This document shows, one piece after another, positions 14,606 through 23,902 of a stretch of DNA of 64,000 bases. How positions within the stretch are numbered: the stretch's first letter is position 1; each line of letters starts with the position of its first letter. Location: NCBI GenBank assembly GCA_022844205.1, contig JALHMF010000001.1:645023-709022 (forward strand). Direction: 5' to 3'. Below the pieces are notes generated by a model. It ran no database searches. It worked only from the letters and a program-made list of their open reading frames with translations, and had not been told where the DNA came from. The DNA is from Xanthobacteraceae bacterium. GTDB lineage: Bacteria; Pseudomonadota; Alphaproteobacteria; Rhizobiales; Xanthobacteraceae. Both the position numbers and the translations under genes were made by a program.

Positions 14606-16588
14606 ATGATTGCCGAATTGTCTCATTACGCTTTGGTTTTGGCCTTCGTGCTGGCGCTGGTGCAGACCTTCGTGCCGGTCTGGGGTGCGGCACGCAACGA
14701 CACCACTTTGATGGCGGTGGGGGAGCCGGTGGCGTTTGCAGGCCTTGGATTTGTTGCGTTCGCTTTCTTCGGCCTGATGGCGCTCTACGTCGGCTCCGAC
14801 TTTTCCGTCGCCAATGTGTACGAGAATTCGCACTCGGCCATGGCGCTCGTCTACAAGTTCACCGCCGTGTGGGGGAACCACGAAGGCTCCATGCTGCTGT
14901 GGGTGTTCGTGCTCGCGATTTTTTCCGCACTGGTGGCCTTGTTCGGCCGTCATCTACCGGATCGGCTGCGGGCGAATGTACTCGGCGTCGAAGGCGCCAT
15001 CGCCGCGGCGTTTCTTCTCTTTATTCTCGCGACGTCCAATCCGTTTCTCCGGCTCGATCCGGCTCCAGCAGAGGGCCGCGACCTCAATCCGATCCTGCAG
15101 GACCTCGGCCTCGCGATCCATCCGCCGCTGCTCTATCTCGGCTATGTCGGGTTTTCGATTGCGTTTGCGTTTGCGGTCGCGGCCCTCATCGAGGGCAAGA
15201 TCGACGCCGCCTGGGCGCGTTGGGTGCGGCCCTGGACGCTGACTGCCTGGATTTTCCTCACGCTCGGAATTTCGATGGGCTCCTACTGGGCCTATTACGA
15301 ACTGGGCTGGGGCGGGTTCTGGTTCTGGGACCCGGTTGAAAATGCTTCCGTCATGCCGTGGCTCGCGGGAACCGCGCTCCTGCACTCCGCCGTCGTGATG
15401 GAAAAACGCGATGCGCTGAAAGTCTGGACCATCCTGCTTGCGATCCTGACCTTTTCCCTGTCATTGCTCGGCACCTTCCTCGTGCGCTCCGGCGTGCTGA
15501 CCTCGGTGCACGCATTCGCGACCGACCCCACGCGCGGGGTTTTCATTCTCATCATTCTCGTCCTCTTCATCGGTGGATCGCTTGTGCTGTTCGCTGTGCG
15601 CGGGGCCGAACTGAAACAGGGCGGCATCTTCGCGCCGGTCTCGCGCGAAGGGGCGCTCGTCATCAACAATCTCCTGCTCACCACGGCCGCGGCGACGGTG
15701 CTGACCGGCACGCTCTATCCGCTGGCGCTGGAGGCGTTGACGGCTGATAAAATTTCCGTCGGGCCTCCGTTCTTCAATCGTTCGCTCGGACCGCTGTTCC
15801 TGTTGCTGCTTGCCCTGATGCCCTTCGGCCCGCTGCTCGCCTGGAAGCGCGGCGACGCGTATGGAGCCGCGCAACGGCTGACCTATGCGGCGGGTGCCGC
15901 GCTGATCGTCGCGGCACTCGTGCTGTATTCCACCCAAGGCGGGCCGCTCCTTGCGATGGCGGGATTGCTTGCGGGGGTCTTCGCGGTGACGGGCGCGCTC
16001 ACGGAACTTGCCGACCGCGTGGCGCTGTTTCGCGAACCGCTTGCCGCGAGTTTTGCACGGGCGAAAGGACTGCCGCGCTCGGCCTGGGGCACGTCCATCG
16101 CGCATGCGGGCATCGGCATTTCACTGATCGGCGTTGTCGCCGAAACCGGCTGGAGCGAGGAGCGCATCGCTTCGCTGAAGCCGGGCGAGAATGTTTCCAT
16201 TGCCGGTTTCGAGCTTCTCTACAAAGGCATCGACGAGCGCACAGGGCCGAACTGGCGCGCCGAAGTCGGCCATTTCGATGTGCGTGTCGGCGGCGTCACC
16301 GTCGCGACCCTCGATCCGGCGAAGCGCGTTTATCTCGCGCGCAACCAGCCGACGACCGAAGCCGGTATCAAAACCTTCGGCCTCGGCCAGCTCTATGTCA
16401 GCCTCGGCGACAGCGAAGCGGGCGGAGCCATCTCCGCTCGAATTTACTGGAAGCCATATGTCACGCTGATCTGGCTAGGCACGATTGTGATGGCGCTGGG
16501 CGGCATGCTTTCGCTTTCGGATCGCCGCCTGCGCGTGGGCGCGCCTAGACCCGCCGCCAGACGCGCCGCCGCAACGCCGGCGGAATGA
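14606..16588 (+). CDS. ccmF: Heme lyase subunit CcmF (CycK)
   Basis: CcmF attaches heme to apocytochrome c together with CcmH. The 660-residue protein is polytopic. The tryptophan-rich WWD motif is visible near residues 233-250 ([19 protein letters not shown]), and the usual heme-ligand histidines lie around it (NHEGS near residue 91, IHPPLLYLG near 172). Length is as expected for the family. Its stop and the ccmH start overlap (ATGA at 16585-16588). The repeat immediately upstream leaves only a short space for a ribosome site. Confidence 0.96.
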   Translation: MIAELSHYALVLAFVLALVQTFVPVWGAARNDTTLMAVGEPVAFAGLGFVAFAFFGLMALYVGSDFSVANVYENSHSAMALVYKFTAVWGNHEGSMLLWVFVLAIFSALVALFGRHLPDRLRANVLGVEGAIAAAFLLFILATSNPFLRLDPAPAEGRDLNPILQDLGLAIHPPLLYLGYVGFSIAFAFAVAALIEGKIDAAWARWVRPWTLTAWIFLTLGISMGSYWAYYELGWGGFWFWDPVENASVMPWLAGTALLHSAVVMEKRDALKVWTILLAILTFSLSLLGTFLVRSGVLTSVHAFATDPTRGVFILIILVLFIGGSLVLFAVRGAELKQGGIFAPVSREGALVINNLLLTTAAATVLTGTLYPLALEALTADKISVGPPFFNRSLGPLFLLLLALMPFGPLLAWKRGDAYGAAQRLTYAAGAALIVAALVLYSTQGGPLLAMAGLLAGVFAVTGALTELADRVALFREPLAASFARAKGLPRSAWGTSIAHAGIGISLIGVVAETGWSEERIASLKPGENVSIAGFELLYKGIDERTGPNWRAEVGHFDVRVGGVTVATLDPAKRVYLARNQPTTEAGIKTFGLGQLYVSLGDSEAGGAISARIYWKPYVTLIWLGTIVMALGGMLSLSDRRLRVGAPRPAARRAAATPAE

Positions 16589-17052
16589 TCATGCGCGGAT
16601 TGTTCCTGGTATTAGCTTTCCTGCTTTCGCTCACTCCCGCATTCGCCGTGCAGCCGGGCGAACAGCTTGCCGACCCGGCACTCGAGGCCCGCGCCCGCGC
16701 GCTCTCGAAGAATCTCCGCTGCATGGTTTGCCAGAACGAATCCATTGACGAATCCAACGCTCCGCTCGCAAAGGATCTCCGTATCCTTGTGCGCGAGCGC
16801 ATTCAGGCCGGTGACAGCGATGCCGCCGTCCGCGAATTCCTTGTCGCCCGCTACGGCGAATTCGTCCTGCTTGAGCCACGTCTCAGGTCGCGCACGCTCC
16901 TGCTCTGGGGTATCCCCCTGCTGGTGCTGGTCATTGGCGGTACGGCGCTCGCGATTTCCCTTTCCCGGCGACGGCAGACACACCCAAAAGCCCTTTCCAC
17001 TGCTGAAAAGAAGCGTCTCGACGTCTTGCTGCGCACGAACAAGAAGTCGTGA
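16585..17052 (+). CDS. ccmH: Cytochrome c maturation thiol-redox protein CcmH (CycL)
   Basis: CcmH keeps the apocytochrome CxxCH thiols reduced for heme ligation. The 155-residue protein has a signal peptide (residues 1-21), the redox motif LRCMVCQN with Cys46 and Cys49, and a C-terminal membrane anchor near residues 108-126 followed by a basic cytoplasmic tail. ATG 16585 overlaps the ccmF stop; ATG 16591, two codons on, is an equally good start. Last gene of the operon. Confidence 0.95.
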   Translation: MIMRGLFLVLAFLLSLTPAFAVQPGEQLADPALEARARALSKNLRCMVCQNESIDESNAPLAKDLRILVRERIQAGDSDAAVREFLVARYGEFVLLEPRLRSRTLLLWGIPLLVLVIGGTALAISLSRRRQTHPKALSTAEKKRLDVLLRTNKKS

Positions 17053-17166
17053 GTGTGCGGTTCCTTACGAATTTGTAATTTGGCGGTGAGAGCGCCGTAA
17101 GGCTGGCCCTACTATATGTCTCCGCGAAAGAGCCCATAACGGGCAACTTCCCTAGCGGAGACAATT

Positions 17167-18714
17167 ATGTTGCCCAGCCAAGACCAGAATTCTCCCTCCG
17201 GCGGCGTCATGAAGCGCCACCGCTCCCTCCTGCTTGCCGGTATTCTCGGCGTTGCCGTAACGGGTTTCGCCGCCGGTCAGGTTTTTCTCCCCTATACGAC
17301 CCATTCAGCCCAAGCCCAGATCACGACCGACCGCCCCGCGCATCAATATTCTTTCGCGGATGTGGTGGAGCGCGTGCGCCCGGCCGTCGTCAGCGTCAAG
17401 GTCAAGGTCGACCAGTCGCAGACGATGAGCCTCGATGGCGACAACTTCAATCGCGGCGACGTTCCTCCGCAGATGGAAGAATTCTTCAAGCGCTTCTTCG
17501 GCGAGCGCGGCATGCCGAATCGTCCCGGTCAGGGACCGCGCGGAAACAACCGCCGCACCTCCGGCCAGGGCTCGGGCTTCTTCATCTCGGCGGACGGCTT
17601 CGTCGTCACCAACAACCACGTCATCGACAAGTCGACCGAGGTTGAGATCACCACGGACGACGGCAAGAGCTATCCGGCGAAAGTGGTCGGCACCGATCCG
17701 CGCACGGACGTGGCGCTTCTGAAGATCGACGGACGCAGCGACTTCCCGTGGGTGAAGTTCGGCGCCAATCCGCCGCGCGTCGGCGACTGGGTGCTCGCGG
17801 TTGGCAATCCGTTCGGCCTCGGCGGCACCGTGACCGCCGGCATCGTCTCGGCCCGTGGCCGGGACATCGGCGCGAACGTCTATGACGACTTCATCCAGAT
17901 CGACGCGGCCGTGAACCGTGGCAATTCCGGCGGCCCGACCTTCAATCTCGCCGGCGAAGTGATCGGCGTGAACACCGCGATCGTCTCGCCCTCCGGCGGC
18001 AATGTCGGCATCGCCTTCGCCATCCCGGCGGACAATGTGAACCGCATCGTTACCTCGCTGAAGGAATCCGGCTCGGTCACGCGCGGCTTCATCGGCGTGA
18101 ATATCCAGCCGGTGACCAAGGAAATCGCCGAGTCGCTCGGCCTGAAGACCGAAGGCGGCGCGCTCGTTGCGGACGTATCGCCCGATGCTCCGGCCGCCAA
18201 GGCCGGCATCAAGTCAGGCGACGTGGTCCTCGCCGTTGAAGGCGAGCGTCTCAAGGATGCCCGCGATCTCTCGCGCCGTATCGCGGCGAAGCAGCCGAAC
18301 ACGCCCGTCAAGCTCACGATCTTGCGCGATGGCAAGGAGCAGACGGTCTCCGTCACGCTCGGCCGCCTGCCGGATCAGCAGCGCGCGAGCGTTGCGCCGC
18401 AGAAAAAAGAAGAGCGCACTTCCTCCACCAACGACACACGCCTCGGCCTTTCGCTCTCCCCGGCGAAATCCGTAGCGGGTGCCGGCAACGAAGGCGTCGT
18501 GGTCACCAATGTCGATCCGAACGGTCCCGGCGCAGAGCGGGGTTTCCGCTCCGGCGACGTGATCGTCGAAGCTGGCGGCAAGCCGGTTTCTTCGCCGACA
18601 GAGGTTCGCGATGCGTTCGATACTGCGCGCAAGGACAGCAAGAACGTGGTCCTCCTGCGGGTGAAGCGTGAGAACAACACGCGTTTCGTCACCCTGCCGG
18701 TGGAGCGCGGCTAA
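17167..18714 (+). CDS. Do-family periplasmic serine protease (DegP/HtrA-like)
   Basis: This periplasmic protease/chaperone degrades misfolded envelope proteins. The 515-residue product has an N-terminal hydrophobic export segment, and the S1-type catalytic triad is complete: His151 in TNNHVID, Asp181 in RTDVALLKI, Ser254 in GNSGGP. Two PDZ domains follow, around residues ~300-390 and ~420-505. A Gly/Arg/Asn-rich linker (residues ~118-135) precedes the catalytic core. In this lineage the gene sits between the ccm operon and a two-component pair, which may respond to envelope stress. ATG 17209 (Met15) is an alternative start. A strong hairpin follows the gene. Confidence 0.95.
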   Translation: MLPSQDQNSPSGGVMKRHRSLLLAGILGVAVTGFAAGQVFLPYTTHSAQAQITTDRPAHQYSFADVVERVRPAVVSVKVKVDQSQTMSLDGDNFNRGDVPPQMEEFFKRFFGERGMPNRPGQGPRGNNRRTSGQGSGFFISADGFVVTNNHVIDKSTEVEITTDDGKSYPAKVVGTDPRTDVALLKIDGRSDFPWVKFGANPPRVGDWVLAVGNPFGLGGTVTAGIVSARGRDIGANVYDDFIQIDAAVNRGNSGGPTFNLAGEVIGVNTAIVSPSGGNVGIAFAIPADNVNRIVTSLKESGSVTRGFIGVNIQPVTKEIAESLGLKTEGGALVADVSPDAPAAKAGIKSGDVVLAVEGERLKDARDLSRRIAAKQPNTPVKLTILRDGKEQTVSVTLGRLPDQQRASVAPQKKEERTSSTNDTRLGLSLSPAKSVAGAGNEGVVVTNVDPNGPGAERGFRSGDVIVEAGGKPVSSPTEVRDAFDTARKDSKNVVLLRVKRENNTRFVTLPVERG

Positions 18715-18774
18715 GGAATACGAATAGGGACTCTGGTGGCGGCCCCCTCGCCCCCTGCCGTCGCCGGTATCCCT

Positions 18775-18809
18775 GGGCGGGAGGTCTAACAGCCTCCCGC
18801 CCAAATTTT
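18775..18809 (+). terminator. Rho-independent-type terminator after the protease gene
   Basis: GGGCGGGAGG (18775-18784) pairs perfectly with CCTCCCGCCC (18793-18802) around an 8-base loop, and TTTT follows at 18806-18809. It lies between the protease gene and the downstream response-regulator gene, so the pair may be only partly cotranscribed with the protease. Confidence 0.7.
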
Positions 18810-18829
18810 CATCCAGGCCGCGAGGGACT

Positions 18830-19561
18830 ATGTTGCCGAACAGCCAGCCGGCGATTCCCGGCAAGACGGATCAGGCCCGGATGCGCCTCCTCGTAATTGA
18901 AGACGACAAGGAAGCCGCGGAATATCTGCGGAAGGCGCTGCGTGAAGCAGGGCATATGGCGGAAATCTGCCATGACGGCGAGGAGGGTTTCGTCGCGGCC
19001 CTCGACGGCGACTTCGACGTGCTGGTCGTCGATCGGATGCTGCCGAAGCGTGACGGGCTTTCGGTCATTTCGGATTTACGCGCACGCGGCAAGACGACGC
19101 CGGTTTTGATTCTTTCCGCGCTGGGCCAGGTGGACGACCGCGTCACCGGCCTGCGCGCGGGTGGCGACGACTATCTCTCCAAGCCTTATGCCTTTTCGGA
19201 ACTGCTCGCCCGCATCGAGGCGCTGTCGCGCCGCGGCGCAACGCAGACCGGTGACACGCTCTACAAGGTCGCCGATCTCGAACTCGATCGGCTTTCCCAT
19301 CGCGTGAGCCGCAACGGGCAGGAAATTCCGTTGCAGCCGCGCGAATTTCGCTTGCTCGAATATCTCATGCGTCACGCCGGGCAGGTGGTGACGCGCACCA
19401 TGCTGCTCGAAAATGTCTGGGATTATCATTTCGACCCGCAAACCAATGTGATCGACGTCCATGTCTCGCGCCTGCGTTCCAAGATCGACAAGGGTTTCGA
19501 GAAAACACTCTTGCACACCGTCCGTGGCGCCGGATATATGATCCGTGACGGCGCTCGGTAA
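18830..19561 (+). CDS. OmpR-family response regulator paired with the downstream kinase
   Basis: The 243-residue regulator has a receiver domain with phospho-acceptor Asp68 (LVVDRMLPKRDG), a conserved Ser/Ala pair in ILSALGQ and Lys in LSKPYAF, then an OmpR winged helix (recognition region NVIDVHVSRLRSKID, wing RGAGYMIRD). I keep ATG 18830, which has a GAGGG site just before it, giving 17 extra N-terminal residues. The alternative MRLLVIEDD start at 18881 is what homologues usually use but has no clear ribosome site. The stop overlaps the kinase start by 17 bases. Confidence 0.88.
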   Translation: MLPNSQPAIPGKTDQARMRLLVIEDDKEAAEYLRKALREAGHMAEICHDGEEGFVAALDGDFDVLVVDRMLPKRDGLSVISDLRARGKTTPVLILSALGQVDDRVTGLRAGGDDYLSKPYAFSELLARIEALSRRGATQTGDTLYKVADLELDRLSHRVSRNGQEIPLQPREFRLLEYLMRHAGQVVTRTMLLENVWDYHFDPQTNVIDVHVSRLRSKIDKGFEKTLLHTVRGAGYMIRDGAR

Positions 19562-20933
19562 GCTTTTGCGCACGACGGCGTTCAAGCTGATCGCCGTCTA
19601 TCTGGTTGTGTTCGCGTTGTTCGCGGGCGGCACCATTGCCTATCTCGCACGCCACACGCAGCAGCTCGTCGTTTCGCAGATTCAGGAAACGATCGAATCG
19701 GAAGTGCGTGACCTGAAGGATCAGTTTCTCTCCGGCGGCATCGCGCGGCTGGTGGAACTGGTGGAGAGCCGCGTCGCGCAGCCTGGCTCCAATCTCTACA
19801 TCCTGACCACCTATGCGGGCGCGGTGTTCGTCAGTAACGCCGACATTCCGAACAATGTGCTGGCGCTGCCGGGCTGGCAGGAAATTTCCTATCACCGTTC
19901 CGATGATCCCGGCAGGGAATACAACAGCCGCGCGCTGGTAAAAGTCGAAGTGCTCGACGGCGGCTTCCGGCTGCTGGTCGGCCGCGACTTCGAGGAGCGC
20001 GACCGGCTGCGGCAGATTCTGGCGAAGCCCGCACGCTGGGCGGTGGTGTTTATCGTGGTGCTCGGCTTTGCCGGCGGCATCTTCGTCGCGCGCCGCGTGC
20101 TCAAGCGCATCGATGCCATGACCGCGACCGGCGAGCGCATCATGCTCGGCGATCTCACGGGAAGGCTGCCGGTGACAGGCACCGGCGACGAATTCGATCG
20201 GCTCGCAAACAGTCTCAACGCGATGCTGGAGCGTATTGAAGCGCTGATGGGCGGATTGAAGCAGGTCTCGGACAACATCGCGCATGATCTGAAGACGCCG
20301 CTGACGCGGCTGCGCAATCATGCCGAGGAAGCGTTGCGTTCGGGCAAGGACGAAAAGGATTACCGGAAGGCGCTGCACGCAACCATCGAGGAATCCGACG
20401 GCCTGATCCGCACCTTCGACGCGCTGTTGCTGATCGCGCGCGCCGAAGCGGGCGAAGTCCGCAAGCACATGGTCGATTTCGACGCCGCCGAGATGGCGGA
20501 AGGCGTCGCCGAACTCTACGAACCGCTCGCGGAGGAAAAAGGGATCGCGCTCAAACTGGAAGCATCCCGTCCGCTGCCGGTTCACGGCAGTCGCGAGCTG
20601 ATCGGGCAGGCGCTCGCCAATCTGGTCGATAACGCGATTAAATATGGAGCGGAATCCGGCACCCAGGACGCAGAAATCCGCATCTCGGCGCGCATGGATC
20701 GGGACCGGCTGTGGCTGACCGTTGCGGATCGTGGCTCCGGCATTCCTGAAAAAGACCGCACCCGCGTCACCGAGCGATTCGTGCGCCTTGAGCAAAGCCG
20801 CTCGATACCGGGTGCGGGGCTTGGTCTCTCGCTCGCGTCAGCGGTGGCGCAATTGCACGGCGGTACGATCATTCTGGAGGACAACGGCCCCGGCCTGCGC
20901 GTGACCCTCGCGATTCCGGCGAAGCCACGCTAG
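19545..20933 (+). CDS. Sensor histidine kinase of the two-component pair upstream of glnE
   Basis: The 462-residue membrane kinase has segments near residues 14-34 and ~163-183 around a periplasmic region of some 125 residues, then HAMP, a dimerisation helix with His247 in NIAHDLKTPLTRLR, and an ATPase domain (LVDNAIKYG, DRGSGIP, GAGLGLSLAS). Its neighbours (the protease upstream, glnE downstream) are the standard arrangement in this order. The signal sensed is unknown; envelope stress is a guess from the protease. Confidence 0.9.
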   Translation: MTALGKLLRTTAFKLIAVYLVVFALFAGGTIAYLARHTQQLVVSQIQETIESEVRDLKDQFLSGGIARLVELVESRVAQPGSNLYILTTYAGAVFVSNADIPNNVLALPGWQEISYHRSDDPGREYNSRALVKVEVLDGGFRLLVGRDFEERDRLRQILAKPARWAVVFIVVLGFAGGIFVARRVLKRIDAMTATGERIMLGDLTGRLPVTGTGDEFDRLANSLNAMLERIEALMGGLKQVSDNIAHDLKTPLTRLRNHAEEALRSGKDEKDYRKALHATIEESDGLIRTFDALLLIARAEAGEVRKHMVDFDAAEMAEGVAELYEPLAEEKGIALKLEASRPLPVHGSRELIGQALANLVDNAIKYGAESGTQDAEIRISARMDRDRLWLTVADRGSGIPEKDRTRVTERFVRLEQSRSIPGAGLGLSLASAVAQLHGGTIILEDNGPGLRVTLAIPAKPR

Positions 20934-20965
20934 GGAAGTCGTCCCGCCTCGACTATGAACAACGG

Positions 20966-23899
20966 ATGGCAGGCCGATCGCTCGTCGAACGCATCAAAGA
21001 GACTCCGCGCGCCGCCGATGCGGACCGTGCGAAGACGCGCTTTGCCGAATTGCTTTCCGGCGCGGGCGTGCAGCGGAAGAAAATCGAGGCGCTGGCACCG
21101 GAAGGCTCCAAGGCTAGGGAGACGCTTGAAGCCGTCGCCGACCATTCGCCGTTTCTGTTCAGCATCGCGAAATCCGATCCGGCCGCATTGGCGGCATTGC
21201 TGGCAGGCGATCCCGACGAGCGGATTGCATCGCTCGTTCAACAGGCAGTGAATGCCGTGGAGAGCGCGAGCGATGAGGCTGCCGCGATGCAGGCGCTGCG
21301 CAAGATGCGGAGCGAAGCGGCGCTGCTGATCGCGCTGGCGGACATGGGCGGCGTATGGCCGCTGGGAAAAGTCACGCATGCACTCACGACCGTTGCCGAA
21401 ACCGCGATTGCAAGCGCGCTGGATTTCCTGCTGCGTCAGGCCGGCAAGGCCGGAAAAATCCGCCTCAAGAATCCCGCGCGACCGGGCGAGGGCAGCGGCT
21501 ACTTCGCGCTCGGCATGGGAAAGCTCGGTGCGCGCGAGCTGAATTACTCCAGTGATATCGACCTGATCGTTCTCTACGACCCGGCGGCGCCGCTGGAGCG
21601 CAATCTCGATCCCGCCCCCTTCTTCGTTCGGCTCACACGCGATCTTGTCAAAATGCTTCAGGACCGCACGGCGGACGGCTATGTCTTCCGCGTCGACCTT
21701 CGGCTACGGCCAGACCCCGGTTCGACCCAGGCGGCGCTCTCCACCGCGTCGGCGCTTTCCTATTACGAGCACACCGGCCAGACCTGGGAGCGCGCCGCCA
21801 TGATCAAGGCGCGTGTCGTCGGCGGCGATGTGGCGGCGGGCGAATCCTATCTCCGCGAAATTTCCCCCTTCGTGTGGCGCCGCTACCTCGACCACGCGGC
21901 CATCGCCGACGTGCATGACATGAAGCGGCAGATTCATGCTTTTCGCGGGCATGAGGAAATCGCCGTCGAAGGGCATAACGTCAAGCTCGGGCGCGGCGGT
22001 ATCCGCGAGATCGAATTCTTCGTGCAGACGCAGCAGTTGATCGCGGGTGGCCGCTCGCCTGTGCTGCGGGGACATGAAACGATTCCCATGCTTACGGTTC
22101 TGGCGGATCAGAAATGGATCAGTCCGGAAGCGTGCGATGAACTTGCAGCGGCTTATGAATTCCTGCGGCGTGTCGAACACCGGCTGCAGATGGTGGCCGA
22201 CGAACAGACCCACACGCTTCCCGAAGATAAGGAGGGACTCGAGCGCTTCGCGCGCTTCTTCGGCATGAGCGGGCGTGATGCCTTCGCCGAGGCGCTCGTT
22301 CCACACCTTCGTAATGTACAGCGGCATTATGCTAGTCTGTTCGAGGACGCGCCGCCGCTTGCAGCGATCGAGGGGCGCTTCGATTTTTCTGTTAAGGGCG
22401 GCGACAAGGAGACGCTCGATACGCTGCGGCGGCTCGGCTTTCAGGAGGCGCTTTCGGCGCACTCCACCGTTCGCGAATGGCTCGCGGGCGCACATCGCTC
22501 TTTGAATTCCGAAGCGGCGCGGGGAGATTTGCAGGCGATTCTGCCCGCGTTTCTCTCGGCACTCGCACGCACCGGCAATGCCGATGCCGCAATCCTCGCC
22601 GCCGATAAATTCTTTTCCGCTCTGCCCGGCGCGCAGCGCCTTCTCGGTGCGCTCCGCACGCATCCCGATTTTGTGCAGTTGCTGGCGGCCATCCTCGGCA
22701 CGGCACCGAGGCTCGGCACCATCGTCGCACAATCGCCATCGGTGCTGGATGGCTTGCTCGATCCCGCTTTTTTCGGACCGCCACCGGACGAGGTTTTGCT
22801 CACTTCGCGACTTAACGCGGTCTTGAATCAGGCCCAGAGCGAGGAGGAATTCCTCGATCTCGCCCGCCGCTTCGGACGCGAACAGCAGGTGCTGATCGGC
22901 GTTCGGCTTCTGTCCGGCACCATTGGCGCTAGCCGCGCGGGCGAGGCCTATGCGCGGCTTGCAAGCGTCTTGATCCGCGCGATTCATGCAGCGGTGAGCC
23001 AGCGTTTTGCCGCGGCGCACGGGACGCTGAAAAACGCCAAGTCCGCGGTGGTGGCGCTCGGTAAGCTTGGCGGCAACGAGATGACCGCCGGTTCCGATCT
23101 CGATCTGATCCTGCTCTATGATTTCGATCCGGCGCACCAGGAATCAGACGGCCAGCGTCCGCTGCCCGCCTCGCAATATTTTGCCCGCCTCACGCAGCGC
23201 CTCGTCAGCGCGCTGACGATCCCCACCAATCTCGGCAAGCTCTACGAAGTCGACATGCGGCTGCGTCCGTCCGGCCGCTCCGGCCCGCTCGCGACCGCGC
23301 TGGAGAGCTTTTCGATCTACCAGCGCGAAGAGGCATGGACCTGGGAGCACATGGCGCTGACGCGCGCCCGGGTGGTGTCGGCCGAGGAAGATTTTCGCGT
23401 GCGCGTCACGGAGGAAATCCGCAACGTCCTCTGCCGCGAACGCGATCCGGTTTCGATCGCGGGGGATGTCGCGGAAATGCGCAAGGCCATCGCCGACGAG
23501 AAAGGCGAGGGCGACCGCTGGGACCTGAAACATGCCGCAGGCGGGCTGATCGATCTCGAATTCATCGCGCAGTATCTCCAACTCGTGCACGCGCACGATC
23601 ATCCTGAAATCCTCGATCCTTCCACCGGCCGGGTGCTGGAGGCCGCGCATGCGCTGAAACTCCTGAAGCCGGAAGTAGCCGAAACGCTACGCGCCGCGTT
23701 CGTGCTGCATCACGATCTGACGCAAATTCTCCGCGTCTGCCTCACCACGAAACTCGACCCCGCCAAGGCCGCACCGAGCCTGCATGCGCTGATGGCGCGG
23801 GCGGCGGGGTTGCCGGATTTCCCCACGCTCGAGGCGCATCTCGTCGAGACGCAGACGAAGGTGCGCCGTTATTTCAGGGAGATTGTGGGGAACGCTTAG
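20966..23899 (+). CDS. glnE: Bifunctional glutamine synthetase adenylyltransferase/adenylyl-removing enzyme
   Basis: GlnE switches glutamine synthetase off by adenylylating it and on by removing AMP, under PII control. The 977-residue protein contains two nucleotidyltransferase domains, each with its D-x-D metal site: SSDIDLIVLYD (Asp197, Asp199; deadenylylase half) and GSDLDLILLYD (Asp711, Asp713; adenylylase half). Each is followed by a helical PII-uridylyltransferase-like region. Length and order match the family. The gap of 32 bases from the kinase gene suggests cotranscription. Confidence 0.96.
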   Translation: MAGRSLVERIKETPRAADADRAKTRFAELLSGAGVQRKKIEALAPEGSKARETLEAVADHSPFLFSIAKSDPAALAALLAGDPDERIASLVQQAVNAVESASDEAAAMQALRKMRSEAALLIALADMGGVWPLGKVTHALTTVAETAIASALDFLLRQAGKAGKIRLKNPARPGEGSGYFALGMGKLGARELNYSSDIDLIVLYDPAAPLERNLDPAPFFVRLTRDLVKMLQDRTADGYVFRVDLRLRPDPGSTQAALSTASALSYYEHTGQTWERAAMIKARVVGGDVAAGESYLREISPFVWRRYLDHAAIADVHDMKRQIHAFRGHEEIAVEGHNVKLGRGGIREIEFFVQTQQLIAGGRSPVLRGHETIPMLTVLADQKWISPEACDELAAAYEFLRRVEHRLQMVADEQTHTLPEDKEGLERFARFFGMSGRDAFAEALVPHLRNVQRHYASLFEDAPPLAAIEGRFDFSVKGGDKETLDTLRRLGFQEALSAHSTVREWLAGAHRSLNSEAARGDLQAILPAFLSALARTGNADAAILAADKFFSALPGAQRLLGALRTHPDFVQLLAAILGTAPRLGTIVAQSPSVLDGLLDPAFFGPPPDEVLLTSRLNAVLNQAQSEEEFLDLARRFGREQQVLIGVRLLSGTIGASRAGEAYARLASVLIRAIHAAVSQRFAAAHGTLKNAKSAVVALGKLGGNEMTAGSDLDLILLYDFDPAHQESDGQRPLPASQYFARLTQRLVSALTIPTNLGKLYEVDMRLRPSGRSGPLATALESFSIYQREEAWTWEHMALTRARVVSAEEDFRVRVTEEIRNVLCRERDPVSIAGDVAEMRKAIADEKGEGDRWDLKHAAGGLIDLEFIAQYLQLVHAHDHPEILDPSTGRVLEAAHALKLLKPEVAETLRAAFVLHHDLTQILRVCLTTKLDPAKAAPSLHALMARAAGLPDFPTLEAHLVETQTKVRRYFREIVGNA

Positions 23900-23902
23900 C
23901 GA